A stretch of 64,000 bases of DNA from Corynebacterium choanae (GCF_003813965.1 NZ_CP033896.1:2480001-2544000), one strand, 5' to 3'; positions 17,372 to 27,233 are shown, numbered from the stretch's first letter. A program made the numbers and translations. The notes: generated by a model not told the origin, from the letters alone.

Positions 17372-18232
17372 CTACCCCGTATAGAAGACGAGATTCCAAG
17401 CTTTCACCAACTGGGCTATTTCCGCGGCAGAACCAATATCAGGTTCCGAATCCCAACCACCGGAAACCACACCGACGGGATACCACGTAGTTCCTTTCAA
17501 AATGAACACCGGACCGCCGGAGTCGCCATGATCAGCCGGGGCATACGAAGTAAACTTCCTGCTATTTTGGTACACCCCGTCAAAGTCGCCACAGGAAATG
17601 CCAGTGCGATAGCCGAGTCGGCAAATTAAGAGGTCATCCGTATGAAGACCCTCTTGACGCAGATTCACCACACCGCCGAATCTATCGTCGACAAGCTGGA
17701 TATTCGGACGGATTGGTGCACGGGTATGAGTGATATCGACGAGTGCCAGATCATCCGTGTCGTCGTTTTTGCTCCAGACCGTCTCCCCGAGCAGGACCTC
17801 TGTGCCCTCCGGATTGCGCCAATAGACTTGTTCACCGACATCTGCACAATGCCCAGCCCAGATCATGTAGGCACGACCGTTCGCCGTGACAAAGAAGCCT
17901 GCGGAACAACTTCCTGTATCGGTGTGCAGCTTGGATCCTGGCGTGACAAAATCACCACGCTCGAGGAACCGCCAGTCGGAACTGTTGTGATACCGGAATC
18001 GTTTTTCTTTCTTCGGTGGTGTCTGGCCACCATCCGCTGGTGGACTGTACGGATCACCGGGTTGGTAGTCACTACCGGCTGACATGGACGATAAGGAGAC
18101 AAGTGCCTGCCCAGCAGCCTCATAGTCGGCGGCTTCTTGGGCGCTTGCAGTCGGGTGGGCTACTGTTGTGACGGCGGTGGCTGTGGCAAGGATCAGTCCA
18201 GCCACCCTGCTAACAACGCGATATTGACGCAT
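17372..18232 (-). CDS. Secreted trypsin-like serine protease
   Basis: 286 residues from ATG 18232 (GGGAAGAG six bases upstream). The signal peptide is followed by a cleavage site near ASA-QEA (residue 31), a low-complexity pro-region with SSMSAGSDYQPGDP, and then the protease domain. The catalytic triad is intact: His128 in WAGHCADV, Asp161 in DDLALVDI and Ser238 in HGDSGGPV. Cys pairs (109/129 and 204/214) are likely disulfides. The S1A fold without a visible membrane anchor suggests a secreted enzyme; the substrate is unknown. The stop is at 17372..17374, about 60 bases before the pseudoprotease start, so the two paralogues are probably cotranscribed after a local duplication. A longer open frame to 18508 has no ribosome site. 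Confidence 0.88.
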   Translation of the reverse strand: MRQYRVVSRVAGLILATATAVTTVAHPTASAQEAADYEAAGQALVSLSSMSAGSDYQPGDPYSPPADGGQTPPKKEKRFRYHNSSDWRFLERGDFVTPGSKLHTDTGSCSAGFFVTANGRAYMIWAGHCADVGEQVYWRNPEGTEVLLGETVWSKNDDTDDLALVDITHTRAPIRPNIQLVDDRFGGVVNLRQEGLHTDDLLICRLGYRTGISCGDFDGVYQNSRKFTSYAPADHGDSGGPVFILKGTTWYPVGVVSGGWDSEPDIGSAAEIAQLVKAWNLVFYTG

Positions 18233-18620
18233 GAATACTCTTCCCAAATCTTCGGTGTAGAACATGTTGAGCAAAACCACCCCGCAACAGGTGCAACAGC
18301 CACAGCTTCTGCGTGCACGTGGAATACCGGGCACTTCGAGTGTTGGCGGGATGGGTGTTGACGGATTGAGCTGGCACAGCCGCCATGCTTCCCTCATGGC
18401 GGATTGCGGCACGACCTGGGAGAACTTCTTCGTCCCGCAGGCCAAAACGAGCCAATCCTGCACTATGTTCGACGGTCTACACCCCCTGCAGGTGACCAGT
18501 AATGACACAGGTGTGATTTAGTTCATGTCTATACTGCACTTAGAGTTTCTTCAGTACTGCAATCCTTAGCAATGTCATCCCCCGCGGGTCAACTAACCCT
18601 TAGGACGTGACACAGCAAAG
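18233..18620. other. Upstream region of the protease pair
   Basis: Holds the minus-strand promoter of the protease operon. A TATAGA -10 candidate lies near 18528..18533 (minus strand), beside a small CACA-CC-TGTG palindrome near 18505. No gene is visible. Confidence 0.3.
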
Positions 18621-18647
18621 GCCCCACGCAACGAGGTTGCATGGGGC
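18621..18647 (-). terminator. Terminator of the cyclase gene
   Basis: Stem GCCCCACGCAAC / GTTGCATGGGGC (12 bp with one wobble) and a 3-base loop. On the minus strand it is followed by CTTTGCTGT. It lies about 60 bases after the cyclase stop. Confidence 0.75.
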
Positions 18648-18709
18648 TTATCCGCTTGCGCACTTTGCACTTTTTTAGCGTTTTCGGCGGGTGTGTTTGG
18701 CTGCTGTGT

Positions 18710-19456
18710 CTATTGAGCGGGCAAGATAGCGAACGCTCGTGCCGGGAATCCGGTACCGCGCGCCGGCTTCGGCCACGTGGCGACAATTATCGCACCAGTA
18801 GCTGGAACTTGGTCGAGGTTGGTGAGCAATTCGATTTGCCACTTATCCTGCTGCAGCAGATACAGCTCGGTGGGAAGTGATCCGCCAGCGACCACCTTCC
18901 CCAAATCAGTGTCCGTAGTCTCGTGGCCGATTGCGGCAATACCTCGCTGTTCAACGAGCCAGGTTACTACCTCAACATTCCACGCCGGATAGTGAAAGAC
19001 CCCATCCGCATCGGGGTTAAAGACTGCCTGTTCATCCGGCCAGCGCTTTGACCAGTCGGTGCGCAGCGCAACAAAGGACTGTTCAGGAATCGTGCCGTGC
19101 TGCTCTTCCCACGCCTCAAGGTCAGCAATGCTCGGGGTGAAATCAGGGTCTGCGGCTGCCTGCTTATGAAAATCTAAGACCACCAGCGGCAACACCATCT
19201 CATCGACTGGAATCTCGTCCAGTGTGCGAGCACCGGCAACAAAATGCACTGGCGGATCAACGTGGGTACCCCATTGCCCAACCACGGTGTATTGGTCGAC
19301 GGTAAATCCGTGTTCCTCGACAGTAAACAGGGTGGTTCGCTGCTCATCGGGCAGCATGTGGAACTTGGGTTGTCCGGCATGGAAGGTGTGCGTTAAGTCG
19401 ACGCGTCGGTTATTACGAATTTCCGCTAGCAGCGGCCACAGTGATTGTTGCGACAT
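18710..19456 (-). CDS. Cyclase family metal-dependent hydrolase
   Basis: 248 residues of the cyclase/KynB-isatin hydrolase family. The hallmark is GQWGTHVDPPVHF (about residues 60-72), a variant of HxGTHxDxPxH in which the first His is replaced by Gln. VDLTHTFHAG lies near the N-terminus, RTDWSKRWPD in the middle, and IAAIGHETTDTDLG with a conserved His-Glu near 178. Family members hydrolyse N-formylkynurenine, isatin or other cyclic amides using Mn or Zn; this subgroup's substrate is unknown to me. ATG 19456 is immediately preceded by an operator-like palindrome rather than a Shine-Dalgarno, so the mRNA may be leaderless. It stands alone with its own terminator. Confidence 0.85.
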   Translation of the reverse strand: MSQQSLWPLLAEIRNNRRVDLTHTFHAGQPKFHMLPDEQRTTLFTVEEHGFTVDQYTVVGQWGTHVDPPVHFVAGARTLDEIPVDEMVLPLVVLDFHKQAAADPDFTPSIADLEAWEEQHGTIPEQSFVALRTDWSKRWPDEQAVFNPDADGVFHYPAWNVEVVTWLVEQRGIAAIGHETTDTDLGKVVAGGSLPTELYLLQQDKWQIELLTNLDQVPATGAIIVATWPKPARGTGFPARAFAILPAQ

Positions 19457-19457
19457 A

Positions 19458-19475
19458 ATAGACAGCTTAGTCTAT
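19458..19475 (-). promoter_or_regulatory. Operator-like palindrome at the cyclase start
   Basis: ATAGAC (19458..19463) and GTCTAT (19470..19475) form a perfect 6-bp inverted repeat with a 6-base centre, one base from the cyclase start codon. This placement suits a repressor site over the promoter or transcript start. No regulator gene is adjacent. Confidence 0.5.
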
Positions 19476-19629
19476 CGTCCTGTACAGTATCAACTCTAAC
19501 TATTGAACCGCTTAGTGCACTTGTATTTTCTGCTGACTGTTGGAGGGAGGGTTTCCTGCCGCTGATCTTTATTACGCTGAAAATCCCCATCGGCATACCC
19601 GATTGTGGTCACCTGGTGAACAACAGCAA

Positions 19630-19660
19630 GCCGCACCAGGTGGTAAACACCAGGTGCGGC
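19630..19660 (-). terminator. Terminator of the 2168-residue surface protein gene
   Basis: A 13-bp stem with one A-A mismatch (GCCGCACCAGGTG with CACCAGGTGCGGC) and a 5-base loop. On the minus strand it is followed by TTGCTGTTGTT. It starts about 80 bases after the surface gene stop. Confidence 0.75.
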
Positions 19661-19741
19661 CTCTGCCGTGAAAGGCTTATGGAATTGTGGGTGTAGAGCT
19701 CGTGATGAGGCGCGTTGAAAAACGCACCACATCACCAAGGG

Positions 19742-22700
19742 TTAGCTGTTGCGGCGCTTCCGGGCGAAGACCAACAGACCACCCAGCACCATCGCCAGCA
19801 GACCGGCCACACCAACACCTGTGACGTTGGCACCAGTGACCGCGAGCACAGCATTCGACGCACCGTCACGAGCAGGCTGCTTGACAAGCCCCTTAGACGG
19901 ACCTGGTACCTGATCAGCAGGTGCAGGAGCCGGAGCAGGTTCCACCGCGGGTGCTGGTGCACCAGGCAAGAACTGGCCATTGACCATGGCCACCAAATCA
20001 GGATTGTTGGCAATCAGGCCAATGATCCCAGCCAGGGCACCCAATCCGAGCACGACCGGCAGAATCGAACCGGCGGACGAACCACCAGCAGAACCCAGCG
20101 ATCCCTTGATCTTGGAGGAAAGGCCACCATCTTCTTCCGGTTCCCCGTCAGCAATCGCCTTCACCGAATCCTTATCAACGAGATCTGCGATACCGTTGCC
20201 GTTTTGATCGGTGATCCCTGGATCAGCGATCCCGTCACCGTCTATATCTTCAACAGATCCGGCAGGAACATACGATTCCGAATCGTTGTTCAGGCCATCT
20301 TCGTCATTATCCTTGTCACCATCGGTCTTCCCGGTGTTACCGGTGTCCTTATCGAACGGATCTAAACCAGCTGCGATCTCATCGGAGTTATTCACCCCAT
20401 CGCCATCAATATCCGGATCCTGCGCATTCGGAATACCGTCACCATCAAGATCACCCTCCGGTGCAACAGCTGCCGCATCGTAGATGATGAAGTCTGCCGT
20501 GACATTCGAAACACGACCATACGTGAAGGTGACGATCACCGGTACCTGCAGCGGTGCGGCCTCATCGTAAAGATCAGCATCGTTGGTCACAGTCAACACC
20601 ACGTCGCCATCAGCGTCCACCGTGGCAGTAACCCCTTGTGGCGCGGTCCACGACGGATCGATGACCACATTAGACACCGTTTCAGGCAGTGCCCGAGTAA
20701 CTGACTTCTTCTCGACAACCAGCACGTTCTTTGCTGAGGTGTTCGCCCCCGTAGCTGGACGGGCTACCGCGATCAGACCGTAGTGGACCTGAGCTTGCAC
20801 CACATCAGAGACACCATTGCCATCCTTATCGGTGATCCCTGGATCACCCATGCCATCACCATCGGTATCGGTAACAGGAATGTCCTTGCCAGTATCGTCC
20901 TGCTTGACCTCGGACTCGGTAGCGTTGTCAATTCCGTCACCGTCGGTGTCTTTCTTGCCATCATCAGAAGGCTGACCAGTTTCCCGATCATTCGTGGTCG
21001 GATCATAAGGATCAAGACCCGCAGCCTGCTCATCGGAGTTATTCACCCCGTCACCATCAATGTCGGGATCCTGCGAGTTCGGAATCCCGTCACCATCAAT
21101 ATCACCGTCACCGGTGGTATCAACCGTGTCGTTCAGATCAGTGATATCCGGATTGCCATCGTTGTCACGATCAGTGACACCTGGATCAGCCATCCCGTCA
21201 CCATCAGTGTCCGTTACCGGCAGATCCTCACCATCCTCGCCCTTCGGCACGAACGACTCCTCGGCATTGGACTTGTCGTCACCGTCAGCGTCTTTCTTAC
21301 CATCATCAGAAGGCTGACCAGTTTCCCGATCATTCGTGGTCGGATCATACGGATCAAGACCCGCAGCCTGCTCATCGGAGTTATTCACCCCGTCACCATC
21401 AATATCCGGATCCTGCGAGTTCGGAATCCCGTCACCATCAATATCACCGTCACCGGTGGTATCGACCGTGTCGTTCGGATCAGTGATATCCGGCTTGCCA
21501 TCGTTGTCACGATCAGTGACGCCAGGATCAGCAATACCGTCACCATCGGTGTTCGTTACCGGCAGATCCTTACCAGTTTCCGGATCCTCCGGCACGAACG
21601 ACTCATCAGAGTTCTTCTTACCGTCACCGTCGGCGTCTTCATCACCATCACGGGTGCCGTCACCATCGGTGTCCGGGTTAAACGGGTCAAGACCCGCTTC
21701 TTTCTCATCGGAGTTGTTCACCCCGTCGCCATCAATGTCGGGATCCTGCGAGTTCGGAATCCCGTCACCATCAATATCACCATCGGGACCTAAGTTGTCG
21801 ATGATATCTGGCACGCCATCTTCCGGATCAGTATCGGTGACATCAACATCCCCCATACCGTCATTGTTTTCATCAGTGACTTCTATATCAGAACCGTCCG
21901 GATTCTGTGGCACCTCGGACTCTTCGGTATTGGTTTTACCATCGTGATCAGTGTCTTCTTCACCGTCAGTCTGGCCATCGCCATCGGTATCCGGATTTGT
22001 CGGGTCGAGGTCTGCTGCGATCTCATCGGCATTGTTTACCCCGTCACCGTCGATGTCAGGATCTTTGGCATTCGGTATGCCATCATCATCAAGATCCGCT
22101 GCCGGGTCGATGACTACGACCTTCACCGGAACCTCGTCCTCGGTGCCGTCAGGGTAGGTCACCACAATGATCGCATCCTTGGTTCCCGGGGAATCAGTAT
22201 CAACCGGTGTTGCGAAATCGAAGGATGTACCGTCGGGCAGCTCGTCACTGTTGCCGATACCGCTCGCGGCATCAGGGCTTCCCCCGAGCTCAGTGGCGAT
22301 GGTTTTTCCAGTAGGCGCATACTTGTCAGCATCCGTGACAGGGGTAACGGTGACGGTAACGTCACTGGTCGTGGTGTTGCCAGCCTTGTCCGTCACCGTG
22401 ATCGTGACCGTATAGTCGGTGGATTCCTCCACATCAGCTGACTTGCCGGTGAGTTTAATCTCACCGGTTTGCGGATCAACCGTCGCCGTTACCTCACTGG
22501 GCAGACCTTCAATGGTGACGTCAAGATCAGCGATGCTTGTGACATCGTCACTGACCTTGCCGATTACCGTTCCTTCAGGAACCGGCTGGCCGCCGGCTAG
22601 CGTGACATTGTTGGTCTCAGAAATTGTCGGAGCAATTTTGTCTGCGACAACCGACACCGGGACGACAATGTGATCCTTCGAGCCATCCGGGTATGTCACG

Positions 22701-25700
22701 ATGACTTCGGCGCTGAATTCACCAGCCTCCGAGGTGTCTACCGGCTTGGCGAATTGCGCCGTCGTACCTTCGGGAAGCTCAGTAAAGTTGGCTATGCCAT
22801 CTTTTGCCTCCGGGGTGCCACCAACAGGAACCTCGATTTTTTGAGCCGTCGGTTCGTTGCTGTCATTGAGCTGCTTTGTGACGTTCACCGTAACTGTTGC
22901 AGTTGCCTCGTTGCTGTTACCAGCTTCGTCAGTAACCGTAATCGTTACTTTGTAGTCCGTGGTCTCCTTTAATCCGGTTGGTGTTCCGTAGAGGGATACT
23001 GCACCGGTTTCTGGATGAACCTTAAAGCCCACACCATCGGGTAACCCTTGCACAGTGACCTGTAACTTGTCGTTGGCGGTGACATCGTCGCCTACTGTGG
23101 CAATGACAGCATCGTCGCCGATGGAGCTCCCTGCGGTGACTGAGACATCGGTGACGTCCGTGATGGTCGGGGGTTCATAATCCCGAGTATCCGAAGACTT
23201 CGGGTTTACAGTGACTTTGACCGTTTTTTCAGTAGTGTTTCCAGCCTTATCCGTCACCTTGATCGTGACCGTATAGTCGGTGGATTCCTCCACATCAGCT
23301 GGCTTGCCGGCGAGTTTGATCTCGCCGGTTTCCTCGTCGACAGTGAAATCGACCCCCTTGGGCAGGCCGGTGACTTCGACTGTGAGATCCTTCGGATCAG
23401 TCGTGTCGTCACTCACCGTGGCAATCACGGTATCGGCGGGTACATCGCGATCACCGGTTAACTCGATCCCAGGTTGCGAATCAATCGTTGGCGGTTGGGT
23501 ATCGACTTTTGCACCCTCGGTGCTCGGATCGGTGCCGTTATCGACCGGATCGGTCTTGCCATCAGGCCCATCGACGTCAGAAGTGCCACTATCGGTGTAG
23601 CCATCCCCACCAACTTCTTTATCACCGTCTGCGGCATCCCCCACAACCGTGGCTGGAATCTTCGTGGTGATCACCGTGCCGTCGGTCAGCGGTTCTTTGA
23701 ACGTGATAGTGATCGAGCCGTCATCGTTGGTAACAACAGAGTAGTCCTCATCGACGGTGAGCGGCTGCCCGTCCTTGGTGAGCTGCGGGACTGCATCCTT
23801 ATCGAAAGGCGCATCCGGATCGGGTTTGATGGTCACCGTCGCACCAGCGGCCGTATCGCCGTTACTTACCGTCGAGGTTGCCTCGTAGGTCACCTTTGTA
23901 TCAGGGGTAACGGTGTCATCCAGCGCGGATCCATCCGGCTTGGTGATCTTCACCTGCGTGTCGATGGTGCCATATTGGGAGACATGGAAGGTCGCACCAG
24001 CAGGGCTTGCAGGCTTGCGTCCCGCTACTGGTTCAGACGAGCCGTCGGCATAGGTGATGGTTACTGGGATCGTGACATCGCCAGCGGGGAAGTCCGCACC
24101 TGGTTGGAAGGTCACTTCCCCGGTGGTCTCATCGAGCGTAACCAGTGCTAGCTGCGGATTTTTCGCGGCCGCATCCGCATCGGCGGTCACCCCGTCAGGC
24201 AGCTCCCCTAAGGTGTAGCCGGTGATGTCGTCCGCGGGTGCAGGTTCGCCATTGGCGTCGACAACCTGTGGGGTTGCAGCGGCTTGCCCACCAGGTTTGA
24301 CGGCCGCATTAGCGTCCATCGTGTCAGCAATTTTGCCAGTGTAGGCCGGGATATACGCCTGCACCATACCACTGATAGCGATGGCAACTTCGCACGACGG
24401 CAAACCGAAATCATTTTGTGCCACCACAGCCAGCACATACTTGTCCGGGGTGATGCCGAGCTTCGAGAGCGTGTCGTCGAAGTTGACAGTGAACTTACCG
24501 TTTTCATCCGCTTCACCGGTGCCGATGACAATAGTGTCAACCGCCGCATCGGAACCATCCTCTGGGACGGCGTCCGGCTTCGGGTTTGCGACGATGGTGA
24601 TCTTTGCACTTGGCGCCGAGGTGCCGCTGAGAGCAGTATCGGTGTATTGAATCGACGCAGGATTACCGTCGGCGTCAACCGAGGTAATCGTCGGCGGCGG
24701 AGAGGAAGGCACTGCATAGAACGCATTCGACTCACCAAAGCGGAGGGTCTTTTCCGTGCCGTCTCGATCGATGCCGGTGATCCACGTGTAGGCACCACCG
24801 TTGACCATCTCAGGACCGCCACAGGCAATCTGCCCGAGCTTCTCCATACTCAGCGGGGCATCAATAACAGTTGCGTCACCAAAGGCGTTGAGCGAGTTCG
24901 CCTCGAACACGCGCGTGTTCGCCTTGTCGAAAATATTCTTCGGCGGATAGTAGTAAACGCCAGGCTGTCCTTCTTTTTCCTGGCGGATGGTGATGACCAC
25001 TTCACCGTTATTTTCCTTGAACAGCTCTGGGTCGAGGATAATTGGCTCCGCCAACGTGGTCTGATCATTGTTCACGGAACCGCCGTATGGCACTGTCGTC
25101 TGCCAGACAATCACCGGACCGGTGAGCGCGTTAATGGTGTTTTCGTCGAGCTTGACGTGGAAGTCGAGCGGCTTCAACCGGCTACCGAACCCCATTGTGT
25201 TCAAGCTGAAGGTACCGTGTGAGCGAATCTGTGCGATGCGCAGCTGCGTGGTTTGCGGCGTTTGCTGCTTTCGTTGCTTGCCATCTGGATACATGGTGTA
25301 GCCCATGTAGTCGAAGTTGAGCGTGTTAAACGACGGAGCAACCAGCCAGTCGTTGTAGGCATAATTGCTGTTCGCATCATCCAAATCGATGGTGGTGGAG
25401 CGGTTGATCGAGTTCGGGTCAACAACGCTTGCAACCTCAAACGACGAGTTGCCCTGCCACCGGGCCTGCGCCCAGAAGGCGTTATCGCCGGTCTCGGCGA
25501 TAACTTCGTCGATCGGCTTCTTTAAGGTAACGACCACGTCCGCGGTGTACTTTGCCTGCTCACCTGGCGCGAAGGGGAACACGCCCCAGTTCCCGCCGAG
25601 GCGCCAGCGCTGATCAGGTTGCGCATCGAAGGTGGCGTAGTCATTGTGGGCGTCGTTGACGAAACGCCACACGTTATCTTCGTTGGCGTAGGGGTCTTTG

Positions 25701-26248
25701 ACATCTCCCTCCGGCTCACCGCTTTCCCAGTTAATATTCGCTGGAGTCTCAGGGGTGATTTTCTCACCAAGCCGCTCATAGGCGATGACAACACCAGTAC
25801 CAGCGTTCGCCTCGTTTTGCTCTTTCATCGTGATGGTGTCGATGTAGGGAGCAATGCGCGGATCGAACCGTAAATAGATCCATTTCACGCCTTTTTGGAA
25901 GGTACCAAACGGAGAGAACGCGGCACGGTAGTTCACCAGCATGTTGAAGCTGTTATCGCTTAACTTGCGGTCATAGGAGATACCGGAGGCCATCAGGCTC
26001 CTGTTTGTAGAGATTTCCGTGTTGGGCGGCAGTGGCCAATAGCTGGCGTTGGGATTGTCCGTCGGGAAGGCATTGTCCTCGGCGGCGGCAACAGCTGTAC
26101 CGAAGGGGTTCAGCGATAGCGGCCCTGGCGCAACAGGGGCGACAACAGAGAACGCCAGCGCCACCGAAGAGGTAGCTGCAGCGAGGCGTACCCGTCGCAT
26201 ACTGTGCGCCGTCAGACCGACTCGGGCTTGTCGTGGTGCGTGCTTCAT
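19742..26248 (-). CDS. Giant cell-wall-anchored surface protein with Ig-like, YPDG and TSP3-like repeats
   Basis: 2168 residues. The N-terminus has a long signal peptide (hydrophobic LAAATSSVALAFSVVAPV, about 22-39). Residues about 45-700 form a non-repetitive adhesin-like head. From about 930 to 1390, Ig-like modules of the He_PIG type (GLPKGVDFTVDEETGEIKLAGKP, TDKAGNTTEKTVKVTV) alternate with Rib/YPDG-type modules (VTYPDGSKDHIVVPVSV). From about 1390 to 1950 there are five thrombospondin type 3-like calcium repeats built on DPDIDGDGVNNSDE. The C-terminus is a sorting signal: LAVTG (2135-2139), a hydrophobic span and RKRRNS. So it should be exported by Sec and fixed to the wall by a sortase, probably as an adhesin on a calcium-stiffened stalk. 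No sortase gene is in the window. The start at ATG 26248 lacks a near Shine-Dalgarno. Confidence 0.88.
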   Translation of the reverse strand: MKHAPRQARVGLTAHSMRRVRLAAATSSVALAFSVVAPVAPGPLSLNPFGTAVAAAEDNAFPTDNPNASYWPLPPNTEISTNRSLMASGISYDRKLSDNSFNMLVNYRAAFSPFGTFQKGVKWIYLRFDPRIAPYIDTITMKEQNEANAGTGVVIAYERLGEKITPETPANINWESGEPEGDVKDPYANEDNVWRFVNDAHNDYATFDAQPDQRWRLGGNWGVFPFAPGEQAKYTADVVVTLKKPIDEVIAETGDNAFWAQARWQGNSSFEVASVVDPNSINRSTTIDLDDANSNYAYNDWLVAPSFNTLNFDYMGYTMYPDGKQRKQQTPQTTQLRIAQIRSHGTFSLNTMGFGSRLKPLDFHVKLDENTINALTGPVIVWQTTVPYGGSVNNDQTTLAEPIILDPELFKENNGEVVITIRQEKEGQPGVYYYPPKNIFDKANTRVFEANSLNAFGDATVIDAPLSMEKLGQIACGGPEMVNGGAYTWITGIDRDGTEKTLRFGESNAFYAVPSSPPPTITSVDADGNPASIQYTDTALSGTSAPSAKITIVANPKPDAVPEDGSDAAVDTIVIGTGEADENGKFTVNFDDTLSKLGITPDKYVLAVVAQNDFGLPSCEVAIAISGMVQAYIPAYTGKIADTMDANAAVKPGGQAAATPQVVDANGEPAPADDITGYTLGELPDGVTADADAAAKNPQLALVTLDETTGEVTFQPGADFPAGDVTIPVTITYADGSSEPVAGRKPASPAGATFHVSQYGTIDTQVKITKPDGSALDDTVTPDTKVTYEATSTVSNGDTAAGATVTIKPDPDAPFDKDAVPQLTKDGQPLTVDEDYSVVTNDDGSITITFKEPLTDGTVITTKIPATVVGDAADGDKEVGGDGYTDSGTSDVDGPDGKTDPVDNGTDPSTEGAKVDTQPPTIDSQPGIELTGDRDVPADTVIATVSDDTTDPKDLTVEVTGLPKGVDFTVDEETGEIKLAGKPADVEESTDYTVTIKVTDKAGNTTEKTVKVTVNPKSSDTRDYEPPTITDVTDVSVTAGSSIGDDAVIATVGDDVTANDKLQVTVQGLPDGVGFKVHPETGAVSLYGTPTGLKETTDYKVTITVTDEAGNSNEATATVTVNVTKQLNDSNEPTAQKIEVPVGGTPEAKDGIANFTELPEGTTAQFAKPVDTSEAGEFSAEVIVTYPDGSKDHIVVPVSVVADKIAPTISETNNVTLAGGQPVPEGTVIGKVSDDVTSIADLDVTIEGLPSEVTATVDPQTGEIKLTGKSADVEESTDYTVTITVTDKAGNTTTSDVTVTVTPVTDADKYAPTGKTIATELGGSPDAASGIGNSDELPDGTSFDFATPVDTDSPGTKDAIIVVTYPDGTEDEVPVKVVVIDPAADLDDDGIPNAKDPDIDGDGVNNADEIAADLDPTNPDTDGDGQTDGEEDTDHDGKTNTEESEVPQNPDGSDIEVTDENNDGMGDVDVTDTDPEDGVPDIIDNLGPDGDIDGDGIPNSQDPDIDGDGVNNSDEKEAGLDPFNPDTDGDGTRDGDEDADGDGKKNSDESFVPEDPETGKDLPVTNTDGDGIADPGVTDRDNDGKPDITDPNDTVDTTGDGDIDGDGIPNSQDPDIDGDGVNNSDEQAAGLDPYDPTTNDRETGQPSDDGKKDADGDDKSNAEESFVPKGEDGEDLPVTDTDGDGMADPGVTDRDNDGNPDITDLNDTVDTTGDGDIDGDGIPNSQDPDIDGDGVNNSDEQAAGLDPYDPTTNDRETGQPSDDGKKDTDGDGIDNATESEVKQDDTGKDIPVTDTDGDGMGDPGITDKDGNGVSDVVQAQVHYGLIAVARPATGANTSAKNVLVVEKKSVTRALPETVSNVVIDPSWTAPQGVTATVDADGDVVLTVTNDADLYDEAAPLQVPVIVTFTYGRVSNVTADFIIYDAAAVAPEGDLDGDGIPNAQDPDIDGDGVNNSDEIAAGLDPFDKDTGNTGKTDGDKDNDEDGLNNDSESYVPAGSVEDIDGDGIADPGITDQNGNGIADLVDKDSVKAIADGEPEEDGGLSSKIKGSLGSAGGSSAGSILPVVLGLGALAGIIGLIANNPDLVAMVNGQFLPGAPAPAVEPAPAPAPADQVPGPSKGLVKQPARDGASNAVLAVTGANVTGVGVAGLLAMVLGGLLVFARKRRNS
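20971..21654 (-). repeat. Two tandem 342-bp copies inside the surface gene
   Basis: The sequence from 20971 is repeated almost unchanged from 21313, with a period of 342 bp (114 codons). It covers one TSP3-like unit plus its linker. A more diverged third copy follows to the right. The near identity at DNA level implies recent duplication. Confidence 0.85.
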
Positions 26249-27183
26249 AGCGATTCAGAGAACCTTTCACATGGGAACGTCACCTTCCCGCACCTTGCAT
26301 CCAACTTGGGTTGGGAAGGTCGCCGCACTGGCCAGTGTCTCGGCGAGCTAAGTTTCCAAAGCATCTCGAATACTCACGCAGCCGTGACCAGCACAGCAGC
26401 TATCTATAGGCTAAGACAAAATGGTTTCTATATCCGCTCACATTCCTAGCCGAATCCCCTTAAGTAATATCCTGATCAAACATATTTTGCCCCCAAAAGA
26501 ACGTTGCGCCCTCCATCCACGCAGGTGACACCGAGGAGTTGTGATGTTCATCAAAGTCGAGAGCCCGGCAGCAGGCGGGGGTGGAAAAAGTTCAGGAAAT
26601 CCTTACTCAAGCATAAGGAAACGGGTCGCGAGCTCGCACAAGCGCATACGATCTCAGCAAACTAGCCGACAATCCGGAACCACTACCGGAAGTGGACACC
26701 ATGGCAACATGACTGGAATAGCCGTGGCAAGCAACCTCACAGCAAGCAGTCAGCAAGCGCCAAACCATGCTCCCGCGTCGACCACGGGACGACAAGGCAG
26801 CGTGGCTGTTTGTTTGACCCATCTTGGGGTGAAATGAGGATTGCTGCCGGTTCAAGTCGGCCGTGATGCCTGCGACTGCGACCCCGGTTAGTGCGGTACT
26901 AGCCAACGGCGTCACCAACCACCGGGGTCACAAGGACGCGAATAGAGTGCTACCAGAGCTAGAACAACCTCTTCCGCAGGAAGATGAAGGGCAGACCCGT
27001 GCCCCCTCGGCTTCGTACCCCAAACGAATTGGAAGTGAAGGTGTCTGGCCGTCGTTGCTACTATCTCGATTGCGTTAAAGGTGCTGGCCGGCTGCGGCAC
27101 CCATACACATCACCTGGTATCACTGTTGCGACTCTTGCCACCGATGGGCAGGCAAGATGAGAATGCACTGTGGAGACAAGAAA
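26249..27183. other. Intergenic region between fusA terminator and surface gene
   Basis: Must contain the minus-strand promoter of the giant surface gene. TATAGA at about 26402..26407 (minus strand) is a possible -10 box, without a clear -35. No supported coding frame was found in these 0.9 kb. Confidence 0.35.
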
Positions 27184-27233
27184 GCCGCAGCGCCCATTGG
27201 CTTGCAAAAGAACAAGCAAATGGGCGCTGCGGC
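27184..27233 (-). terminator. Terminator of fusA
   Basis: A perfect 15-bp stem (27184..27198 with 27219..27233), extended by an inner GCTTG/CAAGC pair. On the minus strand it is followed by TTTCTTGTCT. It lies 135 bases after the fusA stop. Confidence 0.85.

Noticed and set aside
20380..22090. Dense direct repeats that could suggest a CRISPR array
   Set aside because: The repeats are in frame and code DxDGD calcium motifs; there are no constant repeats with unique spacers and no cas genes.
26400..26425. TTAGCCTA core resembling a DtxR iron-box before the 2168-residue surface gene
   Set aside because: Only the centre matches; the flanks fit the 19-bp consensus poorly.
26847..26870. GGTTCAAGTC, like a tRNA T-loop
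   Set aside because: No acceptor stem, anticodon arm or CCA-side pairing could be found around it.
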